From Polynucleobacter sp. MWH-CaK5 (lineage in GTDB: Bacteria > Pseudomonadota > Gammaproteobacteria > Burkholderiales > Burkholderiaceae), in contig NZ_CP061299.1 of the NCBI RefSeq assembly GCF_018687615.1, positions 1,287,433 to 1,351,432 on the forward strand: 64,000 nt of DNA, written 5' to 3'. Positions 1-8,827 of the stretch are shown piece after piece (the stretch's first letter is position 1; each line of letters begins with the position of its first letter). The position numbers and the translations under genes were made by a program. The notes beneath the pieces were generated by a model that had not been told where the DNA came from, did no database searches, and saw only the letters and a program-made list of their open reading frames with translations.

Positions 1-141
1 AATATCAGTCAATTAGTGATTCAGGCACTAGGATAGTGGTAGTTCACTAAAAGTGTGCAAGCTTGCATTACCCCAGATTGATCAAGGTCATCTAATCAGC
101 AGGAAGCCTCAATAATGGTGCTTGCTGGTGCTTATTGGTTC

Positions 142-1107
142 TTAATTTAATGTGAGGCCTTGCTTGGCAACAACATCTCGGTAGATCTCGTATTCGGCTT
201 TGATTTCTGCAGCGAACTGCTCTGGATTATTGGCAACAATCAGTGATCCAGTGTCTTCAATGCGTTTTCTTACTGAGGCATCTTGCAAAACCTTTAATAC
301 TCCTGCATGAATCTTTTCCACAGCTTCTTTTGACATCCCAGCCGGTCCAATGAGACCATAATAAGCCATGCGATTCACAGGGGCCAAACCTACCTCCGCA
401 AAAGTAGGTACATGAGGCAAGCTACTCAAGCGTTTTGGAGCAGCAACAACCAATGGCAGCAAACGACCGTCTTTGATGAAGGGGTAAGCAGATGGCAAAT
501 TATCAAAAATGATAGGCACCTTTCCTGAGACCGTATCAACCAAAGCAGGTCCAGCCCCACGATAGGGAATATGGTTTATTTGAGCGCCAGTCAAACTTTT
601 AAATAATTCCGTCTGCAAATGCCCAATACCGCCAGACCCTGAAGTTGAATAACTGTACTTACCAGGATTCTTTTTAATGAGCTCTAAAAATGATTTGTAG
701 TCTTTGGCAGTGAATTTTGAATGGACAGCAATCACGTTAGGCGTGGCCGCAATATTAGTGATTGCCTGAAAATCTTTGATTGGGTCGTAACCAATTTTTT
801 TATTAACAGCTGGATTCGAAGCGGTGGTTGAGACTGTTGCCATACCAATCACATAACCATCTTTAGAGCCTCTCATGATGTCTAATGCGCCGATGGATCC
901 ACCAGCCCCTGCTTTGTTTTCAACAATCACAGGCTGGCCAAGAACTTTGCTCAAAGGATCAGCAATGGCGCGCGCGATGATATCTGTACTACCGCCAGGA
1001 GCAAAAGGCACGATCAAACGAATCTGTTTTTGCGGGAATGACTGAGCATGAGCCATGAATGGCATGAAAACACTCACAAGCGCAATGATAAAAACAGAAC
1101 GTAGCAA
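142..1107 (-). CDS. Bug/TctC-family tripartite tricarboxylate transporter substrate-binding protein
   Basis: This is a periplasmic solute-receptor protein of 321 residues, the normal length for the Bug (TctC) family that is greatly expanded in Burkholderiales. An N-terminal signal peptide (MLRSVFIIALVSVFMPFMAHAQ) is followed by the family opening FPQKQIRLIVPFAPGGSTDI and the segments IVENKAGAGG and HIPYRGAGPAL that shape the carboxylate pocket. The start is a TTG codon behind a good GGGAG ribosome site; no ATG fits the signal peptide. No TctA or TctB membrane genes are visible nearby, so it is an orphan receptor and its ligand, probably a small carboxylic acid, cannot be told from sequence. 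Family assignment is firm, substrate unknown. Confidence 0.92.
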   Translation of the reverse strand: MLRSVFIIALVSVFMPFMAHAQSFPQKQIRLIVPFAPGGSTDIIARAIADPLSKVLGQPVIVENKAGAGGSIGALDIMRGSKDGYVIGMATVSTTASNPAVNKKIGYDPIKDFQAITNIAATPNVIAVHSKFTAKDYKSFLELIKKNPGKYSYSTSGSGGIGHLQTELFKSLTGAQINHIPYRGAGPALVDTVSGKVPIIFDNLPSAYPFIKDGRLLPLVVAAPKRLSSLPHVPTFAEVGLAPVNRMAYYGLIGPAGMSKEAVEKIHAGVLKVLQDASVRKRIEDTGSLIVANNPEQFAAEIKAEYEIYRDVVAKQGLTLN

Positions 1108-1431
1108 ACCAACTCTCCCTCAAAGACATGCTCAAACAATTTCCTGACGCATGCCCCAAACCAATTGAATGCATTTTTTAAATCAATGCTTATCAATACT
1201 TAATTCAATACTTAATATTCGGGAGATATTTAAACACAGTTACAGGGGCATTCAAAGCCAAATCAACATCGCCACAAAGGACCCCAACAATTGATGAAAA
1301 AGATACTTTGTAGGTGTTTTGTAGGTATTTTTTAGGTGCTATGTTTTGAAGCCTGGCCTGGGCTCTTAATTTGAGAAAATAACCCGGCTTGAATGAAAAA
1401 GGGCCTAGCTTTACACTAGGCCCTTCTGTTT
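1108..1431. other. Gene-free spacer between the TctC-like gene and tRNA-Arg
   Basis: About 320 bp without a credible gene. It holds the upstream region of the leftward receptor gene, a short tandem run of the type TTTGTAGGT near 1309-1340, and the terminator of the leftward tRNA-Arg gene. A possible reading frame across 1205-1480 runs through the tRNA antisense to nothing recognisable and is not accepted. Confidence 0.6.
1396..1423 (-). terminator. Rho-independent terminator of tRNA-Arg
   Basis: A perfect 8-bp inverted repeat, GGGCCTAG and CTAGGCCC around a 7-nt loop, is followed on the minus strand by five T residues (AAAAA at 1396-1400). It lies directly downstream of the leftward tRNA gene. 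Confidence 0.85.
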
Positions 1432-1508
1432 TGGTGCGGCTGGCAGGAATTGAACCCACGACCCCTTGGTTCGTAGCCAAGTACTCTATCCAACTGAGCT
1501 ACAGCCGC
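1432..1508 (-). tRNA. tRNA-Arg (anticodon ACG)
   Basis: On the minus strand the 77 nt fold as a cloverleaf with acceptor stem GCGGCTG, D-arm AGCTCAGTTGGATAGAGT, anticodon arm CTTGG-CTACGAA-CCAAG with anticodon ACG, T-arm containing GGTTCAATTCC, and an encoded CCA end. It is a standalone gene with its own terminator. Only 20 bp separate its 5' end from the start codon of the divergent greB gene. Confidence 0.96.
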
Positions 1509-1520
1509 ATTAAGACCGAC

Positions 1521-1550
1521 ATTATGCCATGGAAATCAAAAACTACATAA
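1521..1550 (-). promoter_or_regulatory. Possible promoter of tRNA-Arg overlapping the greB start
   Basis: On the minus strand a -10-like hexamer CATAAT (1521-1526) lies 18 bp from a weak -35-like TTATGT (1545-1550). The spacing to the tRNA 5' end at 1508 would give a start just upstream of the mature tRNA. The element sits across the greB initiation codon because the intergenic space is only 20 bp. The match is partial, so this is a suggestion. Confidence 0.3.
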
Positions 1551-2014
1551 CTCCTGCTGGTCACCAGCGCATGAAAGATGAACTTTTGCATCTTCTGGAT
1601 GAAGAGCGCCCTGAAATCGTCAAAATTGTTTCATGGGCAGCATCGAATGGCGATCGCTCTGAAAATGGTGATTATCAGTACGGTAAAAAGCGTTTACGTG
1701 AAATCGATCGTCGTATTTATTTTCTGACCAAGCGCTTAGAAGATGTCTTGGTAGTCGATCCTGAAGCCAGAGATAAAACCGATCAAATCTTCTTTGGGGC
1801 GACCGTCTGTTATGCAGATGAAACTGGCCAAGAAACCACCATTGCGATCGTGGGCGTTGATGAAGTCGACATGGAGAAAAATCATGTCAGTTGGATTTCA
1901 CCAATTGCCAAAGCTTTTATCAAAGCAAGAGAAGGCGACACAGTCAATTTACAAACCCCTGAGGGTTTGAAAGAACTTGATATCTTAAAAGTTACTTACC
2001 AAAAACTCGGGTGA
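1529..2014 (+). CDS. greB: Transcription elongation factor GreB
   Basis: GreB enters the secondary channel of backtracked RNA polymerase and stimulates cleavage of the nascent transcript. The 161 residues match the family length. The N-terminal coiled-coil domain begins YITPAGHQRMKDELLHLL and carries the acidic tip within NGDRSENGDYQYGKKRLREID, where the paired acidic residues work at the polymerase active site. The C-terminal FKBP-like domain covers about residues 85-160. The start fits the family N-terminus, although no good ribosome site is seen. The gene is divergent from tRNA-Arg by 20 bp, and its 3' end overlaps the convergent spoT gene by 23 bp. Confidence 0.95.
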   Translation: MEIKNYITPAGHQRMKDELLHLLDEERPEIVKIVSWAASNGDRSENGDYQYGKKRLREIDRRIYFLTKRLEDVLVVDPEARDKTDQIFFGATVCYADETGQETTIAIVGVDEVDMEKNHVSWISPIAKAFIKAREGDTVNLQTPEGLKELDILKVTYQKLG

Positions 2015-4271
2015 TTTTTAGAACGTCTTGATTCTGTCTTAAGCGACGCATGACCTTGGCCAAGTGATAGCGGCTCTCCACCTGAATCACAAAGCGAATA
2101 CCCACAGCAGATTCACTGAATCGATCATCCATTGCCACGTGAGCAATGTTGGCATCAGCTGATGTCAATGTGCCGGCAATGCGTGCCAAGACACCTTTGG
2201 CATTTTTGACATCCACACGAATGGCCACATCAAAACTTCTTTGAATATCTTCCGCCCAAATAACATCGACCCAATGATCTGGATCGCGGTGATGCAATCG
2301 TTGAGCTTGACGACATTCATGCGTATGAATCTGTAGACCTTCGCCCTTACCAAGATAACCCAAGATATTGTCCCCTGGGATCGCATGACAACAAGCTGGG
2401 AAAGACACTGACTCACCGCCGTTGCCGTCAATCATGATGGCTTGCTTGTGTTCAGGAACATCATCAGATGAAGTCTCCCACTCAGCAGTGTCCAAACGCA
2501 TTTGCTCAGAATGGCCGCGGCTTTCACGAATGATCAGTTCAATTCTCTTTGCCATGACTGCAGGAACACGATGGCCCATGGCAATATCAGCACACAATTC
2601 TTCGCGACCTTTGCTACCAGTCCAATGTAATAACTTTTCCCAAATGTCATCCGTGACCAAAGCAGCATCACTGCCTTGCTGACGCAGTGCTTGAGACAAC
2701 AAGCGCTCACCCAACTGAATCGCTTCTGAGTAGCGTCTGGTTTTAAGGTAATGACGAATAGCTGCACGTGCTTTGCCAGTTTTAACAAATGTGAGCCAAA
2801 CAGGATTCGGCTGTGAATTTGGTGCAGAACTTATTTCGATGATGTCGCCGTTCTTCAACTCTGTTCTTAATGGCAACTGCACGCCGTTTACTTTGGCGCC
2901 CACACACTCATTACCTAAGTCACTGTGCACAGCATAGGCGAAATCCAATGCCGTGGCGCCTCTTGGTAAGGCTCTGATTTGCCCTTTAGGCGTGAACACG
3001 TAAACCGCGTCTGGGAATAAATCGATTTTGACGTGCTCCAGGAATTCTTGAGAGTCGCCACTGTTATCTTGAATATCCACCAATGATTGCAACCATTGAT
3101 GCGCTCTGGTTTGCATTTCAGTGAGATGGTCATCACCATCCTTGTATGCCCAATGCGCAGCAACGCCCTCTTCCGCGACGCGATGCATGTCTTGGGTGCG
3201 AATCTGAAACTCAACAGGCATACCAAAAGGACCCACCAAGGTGGTGTGCAGCGATTGATAGCCATTCAGCTTAGGAATGGCAATGTAATCCTTGAATTTA
3301 CCTGGCATTGGCTTATACAAGGCGTGCAATACGCCCAGCGCTCGGTAACACTCATCAATTGATTTAACTGTCACGCGGAAAGCGTAAACATCCAATACTT
3401 GAGAGAAGCTTAAATGTTTTTGACGCATCTTCATATAGATGCTGTACAAAGTTTTTTCTCTGCCACGCAAATCAGCCTCAAGCCCTGACTTGGTCAAAGT
3501 CATGCGCGCGGCGTCCAAAATCTTGACCACCATTTCTTTGCGATTGCCTCGGGCTTTTTTGATCGCCTTATCCAAAGTGGCATATCTGAATGGTGATGAA
3601 TGTCTAAAGCTTAAATCTTGTAACTCTCTGTAAACCAAATTCAAACCAAGGCGATGAGCAATGGGCGAATATATTTCTGCAGTTTCAAGGGCGACTCTTT
3701 TGCGCTTGGCCAAAGTGGTTGCATCGAGGGTGCGCATATTGTGCAAACGATCTGCCAATTTCACCAAAATCACTCGAACGTCTCTGGCCATGGCCATGAA
3801 CATTTTTCTAAAGCTCTCAGCCTGCGCTTCTGCCTGACTTTGGAACTCAAGCTTGTCTAATTTAGTTAAGCCTTCCACCAATTCAGCGACTTTGCCACCG
3901 AAGATTTCTACCAATTCTTGGCGAGTACTACCCGTATCTTCAATCACATCATGCAATAAGGCGGCCATGATTGATGCGCCATCCAAACGCCAACTGGCGC
4001 ACAGTTCAGCAACCGCCAAAGGATGAGTGATGTAAGGCTCGCCACTTTGGCGATATTGACCTAGATGAGCAGAGTCTGCGTATTGAAATGCTTTTTTGAC
4101 CAAAGCAATTTCATCAGGTTTTAAATGAGAGATTTTTTCGATGAGGCCAGCAAGAGAAACAACTTGTGGCTTTGGGGGGTGAGCCGGCTGGGACGTGGGT
4201 CCGAATAAATGCCGGCTTGACTGCTCCAGGATGGCGGCTAGGATGCCTTGGGCATCTGGGTTTGGCGCCAC
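1992..4271 (-). CDS. spoT: Bifunctional (p)ppGpp synthase/hydrolase SpoT/RelA
   Basis: This enzyme makes and degrades the stringent-response alarmone (p)ppGpp. In order it has an N-terminal HD hydrolase domain with the intact motif HDVIEDTG (near residue 105), a synthetase domain with RGREKTLYSIYMKM and GKFKDYIAIPKLNGYQSLHT, a TGS domain (VYVFTPKGQIRALPRGATAL) and a C-terminal ACT domain. The intact HD motif and the basic KFKD version of the synthetase signature point to the bifunctional Rel/SpoT type and not to a synthesis-only RelA. At 759 residues the length is normal. It follows rpoZ by 11 bp at the end of yicC-gmk-rpoZ-spoT, an order shared in part with enterobacteria. Its last codons overlap greB on the other strand. 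Confidence 0.96.
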   Translation of the reverse strand: MAPNPDAQGILAAILEQSSRHLFGPTSQPAHPPKPQVVSLAGLIEKISHLKPDEIALVKKAFQYADSAHLGQYRQSGEPYITHPLAVAELCASWRLDGASIMAALLHDVIEDTGSTRQELVEIFGGKVAELVEGLTKLDKLEFQSQAEAQAESFRKMFMAMARDVRVILVKLADRLHNMRTLDATTLAKRKRVALETAEIYSPIAHRLGLNLVYRELQDLSFRHSSPFRYATLDKAIKKARGNRKEMVVKILDAARMTLTKSGLEADLRGREKTLYSIYMKMRQKHLSFSQVLDVYAFRVTVKSIDECYRALGVLHALYKPMPGKFKDYIAIPKLNGYQSLHTTLVGPFGMPVEFQIRTQDMHRVAEEGVAAHWAYKDGDDHLTEMQTRAHQWLQSLVDIQDNSGDSQEFLEHVKIDLFPDAVYVFTPKGQIRALPRGATALDFAYAVHSDLGNECVGAKVNGVQLPLRTELKNGDIIEISSAPNSQPNPVWLTFVKTGKARAAIRHYLKTRRYSEAIQLGERLLSQALRQQGSDAALVTDDIWEKLLHWTGSKGREELCADIAMGHRVPAVMAKRIELIIRESRGHSEQMRLDTAEWETSSDDVPEHKQAIMIDGNGGESVSFPACCHAIPGDNILGYLGKGEGLQIHTHECRQAQRLHHRDPDHWVDVIWAEDIQRSFDVAIRVDVKNAKGVLARIAGTLTSADANIAHVAMDDRFSESAVGIRFVIQVESRYHLAKVMRRLRQNQDVLKITRVFGK

Positions 4272-4282
4272 CGTGTCACCTC

Positions 4283-4486
4283 TTATAGAGGTACTTTAAC
4301 CAACATGTCTCGATCTGTAACGCCAGCAGCCACTTCACGCAAAGCAATCACGGTTGGCTTGTCTTTAGCGTTCACTCTAGGAGCATGACCTTGCGCTAAT
4401 TGACGAGCGCGATAGGTAGCAGCTAGAACCAATTCAAATCGATTTGGGATGGTTTTCAAACAATCTTCTACAGTAATACGGGCCAT
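4283..4486 (-). CDS. rpoZ: DNA-directed RNA polymerase subunit omega
   Basis: Omega helps assemble RNA polymerase by holding the beta' subunit, and in proteobacteria it forms part of a ppGpp binding site. The 67-residue protein starts MARITVEDCLKTIPNRFELV and contains the conserved AATYRARQLAQG segment. Its place directly before spoT is a widely conserved linkage and fits joint expression with the alarmone enzyme. The start is unambiguous from the family N-terminus. Confidence 0.96.
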   Translation of the reverse strand: MARITVEDCLKTIPNRFELVLAATYRARQLAQGHAPRVNAKDKPTVIALREVAAGVTDRDMLVKVPL

Positions 4487-4553
4487 GTGTTTAACTCAAA
4501 AAGTGCTAGGAATACCTAAAGGATAACTCACTTGGGCAAAAGTGGTGGAAAGT

Positions 4554-5186
4554 TCACTTTTGATTGTTTGAGGCGCCAAGCTCTTGGGCCAATTTTTGAT
4601 GTCTGACCAACTGAGAATTCTTGCGCAAGCGACTTGCTAAAACCACATGGTTTAACTCAGCCAATGCTGTTTCAAAATCATCATTGATCACCAAGTAATT
4701 GGCTTCAGCCACATGAGTTAACTCTTCTTTGGCAGCAGCCACTCGTTTTTGAATCGTCTCATCATCATCTTGAGCACGGTGTTTCAAACGATCTTCTAGC
4801 GCCTGTATTGATGGCGGCAAAATAAAAATCCAAATCGCTTCAGGAATGATGGCTTGTACTTGACGGGCTCCTTGCCAATCAATCTCCAAAATGACATCTC
4901 TGCCATTTTTCATTTGAGACTCAATCCAAGATTTGGATGTGCCGTAGTAGTTGCCGTGCACTTTGGCCCACTCTAAAAAATCACCCGCTGCTTTACGCTC
5001 TAAAAACTCGGCCTCACTCAGGAAGTTGTATTCACGACCATTCACTTCACCAGGTCTTGGTGCGCGCGTGGTGAAAGAAACCGATAGGCCAATATCTTTA
5101 TCTTGCTTGAGCAAAGCATTGACCAAAGAGGATTTGCCTGCACCAGAAGGAGCAACCACCATCAACATGCTACCGGTATAAGTCAT
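4554..5186 (-). CDS. gmk: Guanylate kinase
   Basis: This kinase phosphorylates GMP to GDP with ATP, a step of guanine nucleotide and hence (p)ppGpp supply. The 210 residues carry the P-loop APSGAGKSSL near residue 12, the GMP-binding segment TTRAPRPGEVNGREYNFLS and the lid-region residues DVILEIDWQGA. It lies between yicC (28 bp upstream) and rpoZ, almost certainly in one leftward transcription unit. The C-terminal tail after about residue 195 is variable in the family. Confidence 0.96.
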   Translation of the reverse strand: MTYTGSMLMVVAPSGAGKSSLVNALLKQDKDIGLSVSFTTRAPRPGEVNGREYNFLSEAEFLERKAAGDFLEWAKVHGNYYGTSKSWIESQMKNGRDVILEIDWQGARQVQAIIPEAIWIFILPPSIQALEDRLKHRAQDDDETIQKRVAAAKEELTHVAEANYLVINDDFETALAELNHVVLASRLRKNSQLVRHQKLAQELGASNNQK

Positions 5187-5213
5187 GAGACATCCTCTAA
5201 ACCATTACTAAAA

Positions 5214-6134
5214 TTACTCAAGATTCTGCACCTGCTCACGCATTTGCTCAATCAATAACTTAACTTCAATCGATGCATTGCTGCTCTCTTGAGACACTGA
5301 CTTTGATCCCAGGGTATTGGCTTCACGATTCAATTCTTGCATCAAGAAGTCCAAACGCTTGCCAACCGGTCCACCCTTCTTAAGGGCTGACTCAACCGCG
5401 TCCAAATGTGTTTTAAGACGCTCAAGCTCTTCAGCCACATCAATGCGAACGCCATACAAAATAACTTCTTGTTTGATGCGTTCTGATACATCGTTTTTTG
5501 CCACAGCCTGACCTTGCGCATCAATGCCTGTGAGTATTTCAGTCAAGCGCTCAGTGAGCTTGGCTTGATGAGCGGCGATGATTTGCGGAATCAAGGGCTT
5601 TAATTGCTCAACAATCGCACGAATGCCATTCACGCGCTCCATCAAGATCTCAAGCAAAGCTTTACCCTCGCCCTGACGACTACTCTTAAGAGCAGTCAGA
5701 GCCTCTGTGGCAGCTTCCAAAGTCAGTTTGCGCCAGAGCTCGTCATCCACAATCTTTTCGTTGATCACGCCTGGCCAGCGCAAAATTTCACCCATGCGCA
5801 TATTTCCCGCATTCGGCATTTCTTTCAAAACAGCCGCTTCTAGCGCTTTGAGACTTTTCAGACTGTCTGAATTTAATAAATCTGTGGATTGAGTGGAGGC
5901 TTCTGTTTCACGGTGGACATTGATGCGGAACTCCACCTTGCCACGACCCAACTGTTTCGTGACCAGCTCTCGCAAAGACATTTCTGCAGAACGGCACTCT
6001 TCAGGTGAACGTATGTTCAAATCTAGGAAACGACTATTTACTGAACGGCATTCAACCGCTACAGTTGCATAGACTCCGCCACCCAGGTCTAATTGTCTGG
6101 AGGCACTACCAAAACCGGTCATACTTTCTATCAT
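5214..6134 (-). CDS. yicC: YicC/YloC-family endoribonuclease
   Basis: This is a member of the YicC/YloC family, whose E. coli and Bacillus members act as endoribonucleases. The protein opens with the signature MIESMTGFGSASR and ends in the conserved C-terminal DUF1732 block, including KGGPVGKRLDFLMQELNRE and the final acidic EVKLLIEQMREQVQNLE. At 306 residues it is of normal length. It heads the leftward yicC-gmk-rpoZ-spoT run and is divergent from rph with only 22 bp between start codons, so the two promoters must overlap each other or the coding regions. Confidence 0.93.
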   Translation of the reverse strand: MIESMTGFGSASRQLDLGGGVYATVAVECRSVNSRFLDLNIRSPEECRSAEMSLRELVTKQLGRGKVEFRINVHRETEASTQSTDLLNSDSLKSLKALEAAVLKEMPNAGNMRMGEILRWPGVINEKIVDDELWRKLTLEAATEALTALKSSRQGEGKALLEILMERVNGIRAIVEQLKPLIPQIIAAHQAKLTERLTEILTGIDAQGQAVAKNDVSERIKQEVILYGVRIDVAEELERLKTHLDAVESALKKGGPVGKRLDFLMQELNREANTLGSKSVSQESSNASIEVKLLIEQMREQVQNLE

Positions 6135-6156
6135 TCATCCATTGTAAAGTCCTAAC

Positions 6157-6888
6157 ATGACAATATCCAAACGCCCTAGTAATCGCCAAGCCGAAAATCT
6201 TCGCCCAATCGCCATCATCCGAGGCTTTACCAAGCACGCAGAAGGCTCTGTATTGGTGAAATTTGGCGATACACACGTGCTTTGCACGGCGTCCATCCTT
6301 GAAAAAGTGCCTCCTCACCAAAAAGGCAGTGGCGAGGGTTGGGTCACCGCGGAATATGGCATGTTGCCTAGAGCCACCCATACCAGGGGGGATCGTGAAG
6401 CTGCCAAGGGCAAGCAAAGTGGTAGAACCCAAGAAATTCAGCGCCTGATTGGCCGCTCGATGCGCAGCGTGTTTGACCTTAAATTGCTGGGTGAAAGAAC
6501 CATTCATTTGGATTGCGATGTCCTTCAAGCCGATGGTGGCACAAGAACAGCTGCGATCACCGGGGCTTTTGTGGCTGCCCGTGATGCCGTCAATCAACTA
6601 TTAGAAAAGAAACTCATTACCCAAGATCCGATCAAAGATCATGTGGCGGCTATTTCAGTGGGTATTTATCAAGGTACTCCTGTGCTTGATTTGGACTATG
6701 CCGAAGACTCTGCCTGCGACACAGACATGAACGTTGTGATGACGGCTCAAGGTGGCATCATCGAAGTTCAGGGAACCGCCGAAGGTCCAGCGTTTTCTAG
6801 AAAAGAACTCGATCAACTCTTGAACTTGGCTGAGAGTGGCATCAAAGAATTGGTGAAACTTCAAAAAGAAGCTTTAGCAAAAAAATAA
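6157..6888 (+). CDS. rph: Ribonuclease PH
   Basis: This phosphorolytic 3'-5' exoribonuclease trims tRNA 3' ends. The 243-residue chain begins with the N-terminal SNRQAENLRPI found in the family and carries EGWVTAEYGMLPRATHTR and GRTQEIQRLIGRSMRSV, which form the phosphate and RNA site, followed by the TRTAAITGAF and LDLDYAEDSACDTDMNVV motifs. The stop and the next start overlap by one base (TAATG), giving translational coupling to rdgB. It is divergent from yicC, an arrangement also known in enterobacteria. Confidence 0.96.
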   Translation: MTISKRPSNRQAENLRPIAIIRGFTKHAEGSVLVKFGDTHVLCTASILEKVPPHQKGSGEGWVTAEYGMLPRATHTRGDREAAKGKQSGRTQEIQRLIGRSMRSVFDLKLLGERTIHLDCDVLQADGGTRTAAITGAFVAARDAVNQLLEKKLITQDPIKDHVAAISVGIYQGTPVLDLDYAEDSACDTDMNVVMTAQGGIIEVQGTAEGPAFSRKELDQLLNLAESGIKELVKLQKEALAKK

Positions 6889-7520
6889 TGTCTTCGAAGA
6901 AAATTGTCTTAGCTTCCAACAATTCTGGAAAAGTTAGAGAATTTAACGCTTTACTCAGCCCCCTTGGCTTTGAAGTAACGCCACAGGGTTTGCTGGGCAT
7001 CCCATCCTGCGAAGAACCCTTTCCAAGCTTTGTTGAAAATGCCATTGCTAAAGCCAGACATGCCAGCAAGCTGAGTGGCTTACCCGCTCTTGCAGATGAC
7101 TCTGGCATTTGCGTTGATGCACTCGGTGGCTTGCCAGGAGTCTTATCAGCCAGATTCGCTTTGAGTGATCAAAAGAAAGATCCCTCAGATGCTGATAACA
7201 ATGCGCTCTTAATTAAAAAATTAAGTGGCATCACAGAACGAAGTGCTCACTTCACTTGCACCTTGGTGTTCCTCAATTCAGCCGATGATCCAGAGCCCTT
7301 GATCGCGGTTGGTCACTGGCATGGTGAAATCCTGGAAACTCCACAAGGTGAACATGGCTTTGGCTACGATCCTTTGTTCTTCATTCCAACGCTTGGTAAA
7401 ACAGCCGCTGAATTAAGTGCTGAAGAGAAAAATCAAATCAGTCATCGTGGCCAAGCACTGAACATCTTGGTTCAAGCATTGAACAAAAAGTTAAACAAAA
7501 AAATCGGTCTGTCACTCTGA
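6888..7520 (+). CDS. rdgB: RdgB/HAM1-family dITP/XTP pyrophosphatase
   Basis: This house-cleaning enzyme hydrolyses deaminated purine nucleotides (dITP, XTP) to monophosphates and so protects DNA. The 210 residues hold the N-terminal substrate motif LASNNSGKVREF, the magnesium-binding ADDSGICVDAL and the PGVLSARF segment, and the C-terminal EKNQISHRGQAL. It is coupled to rph by a one-base stop-start overlap and followed by hemW after 9 bp, a gene trio common in Burkholderiales. No anomaly is seen. Confidence 0.95.
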   Translation: MSSKKIVLASNNSGKVREFNALLSPLGFEVTPQGLLGIPSCEEPFPSFVENAIAKARHASKLSGLPALADDSGICVDALGGLPGVLSARFALSDQKKDPSDADNNALLIKKLSGITERSAHFTCTLVFLNSADDPEPLIAVGHWHGEILETPQGEHGFGYDPLFFIPTLGKTAAELSAEEKNQISHRGQALNILVQALNKKLNKKIGLSL

Positions 7521-7529
7521 CACTGCAAG

Positions 7530-8759
7530 ATGCTGACATCATTGCCCCCTTTATCTCTTTACGTTCACATCCCCTGGTGCATTAAAAAATGTCCCTACTG
7601 TGACTTCAACTCTCATCAAATCAAAGACGTCAAAGAAGCTAAAGATGTAAAGGTCAACGTCATTGAGATTCATCAGACCGACCAGGCCAACGAATCAAAT
7701 GAAGCCAAGCAAGGCTTTGATGAAAAAAGATATCTTGAGGCTCTGCGTTTAGATTTACAGAGCACGCTTCCCAAAGTTTGGGGTCGCAGAATACATTCGA
7801 TTTTCATCGGTGGCGGCACCCCCAGCCTTCTCTCTTCAGCTGGATTAGATCAACTGTTGTCCGATATACGCGCCCTACTCCCAGTAAACGCTGACGCTGA
7901 AATCACGATGGAAGCGAACCCAGGTACTTTTGAAATCGAAAAATTCAAAAGCTATTCTCAAAGTGGCATCAATCGTATTTCACTTGGCATCCAAAGCTTC
8001 AATGATGAAAAGCTCAAAGCATTGGGCCGCATCCATGACTCAGCTCAAGCCAAGGCCGCCATTCATGCAGCCATGGAACTCTTTGATCAGGTCAATCTTG
8101 ATTTGATGTATGCCCTGCCCAATCAAACCTTGGATGAGGCCATTCAGGATCTAGAGCAAGCCTTGGCATTTAAAACACAGCATCTGTCTCTTTATCACCT
8201 AACGCTTGAGCCCAATACATTGTTCGCGAAATATCCGCCGGCCATCCCTGATGATGACAGTGCGTTTGAGATGCTCGATGCCTTGATGGAAAAGCTAAAT
8301 GGTGCTGGGTATGAGCGCTATGAAATTTCTGCGTATGCCAAAAATGGCAATCGTTGCCAACATAATATGAATTACTGGAAGTTTGGTGATTACATTGGTA
8401 TTGGAGCTGGGGCTCACGGAAAGATTTCTGCTCACAATCAAATCGCCCGACAAACCAATGAGCGTCACCCAGACACTTACATGCAAAAGATATTCAATCA
8501 AGGTCATGCACTGATTGAAGAGCGCATCTTAGGTAAAGATGATTTACCTTTTGAATACATGCTCAATACCTTGAGGTTGATCGATGGTGTACCAACCCAT
8601 GAGTTCAAAGAAAGAACCGGTTTAGAAATCAGCGCCATCAATGGCCCAATTCAACAGGCCTTGAAAAAAGGTTTGTTAGATGAAGACCCCACCACTTTGA
8701 AAGCATCAGAGCTGGGCATTCAGTATCTGAATGACTTGCAGATGTTGTTTTTGAAGTAA
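7530..8759 (+). CDS. hemW: Radical SAM family heme chaperone HemW
   Basis: HemW, formerly annotated as an oxygen-independent coproporphyrinogen oxidase, binds heme and a 4Fe-4S cluster and is thought to deliver heme to respiratory proteins. The radical SAM motif lies in YVHIPWCIKKCPYCDFNSH near residue 10-28, with three cysteines of the CxxxCxxC type, followed by IFIGGGTPSLL and NRISLGIQSF. At 409 residues it is slightly longer than usual, because residues about 31-65 form a Lys/Asp/Glu-rich insertion (IKDVKEAKDVKVN and following) just behind the cluster motif. It ends the rph-rdgB-hemW unit and is followed by a terminator. Confidence 0.92.
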   Translation: MLTSLPPLSLYVHIPWCIKKCPYCDFNSHQIKDVKEAKDVKVNVIEIHQTDQANESNEAKQGFDEKRYLEALRLDLQSTLPKVWGRRIHSIFIGGGTPSLLSSAGLDQLLSDIRALLPVNADAEITMEANPGTFEIEKFKSYSQSGINRISLGIQSFNDEKLKALGRIHDSAQAKAAIHAAMELFDQVNLDLMYALPNQTLDEAIQDLEQALAFKTQHLSLYHLTLEPNTLFAKYPPAIPDDDSAFEMLDALMEKLNGAGYERYEISAYAKNGNRCQHNMNYWKFGDYIGIGAGAHGKISAHNQIARQTNERHPDTYMQKIFNQGHALIEERILGKDDLPFEYMLNTLRLIDGVPTHEFKERTGLEISAINGPIQQALKKGLLDEDPTTLKASELGIQYLNDLQMLFLK

Positions 8760-8787
8760 AGAATCAATAGATGTAAAAATGACATAA

Positions 8788-8821
8788 AAAAAGCCCCCTG
8801 GCTTTTCAACTAGGGGGCTTT
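8788..8821 (+). terminator. Terminator after hemW
   Basis: The 9-bp arms AAGCCCCCT (8791-8799) and AGGGGGCTT (8812-8820) enclose a 12-nt loop, with an A run before and a short T run after. It lies 30 bp behind the hemW stop and closes the core unit just before the island boundary. Confidence 0.8.
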
Positions 8822-8827
8822 AGGGTC

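Noticed and set aside
1205..1480. 91-codon frame on the minus strand across the tRNA-Arg gene
   Set aside because: It reads through the tRNA and its terminator, has no ribosome site and no recognisable protein pattern.
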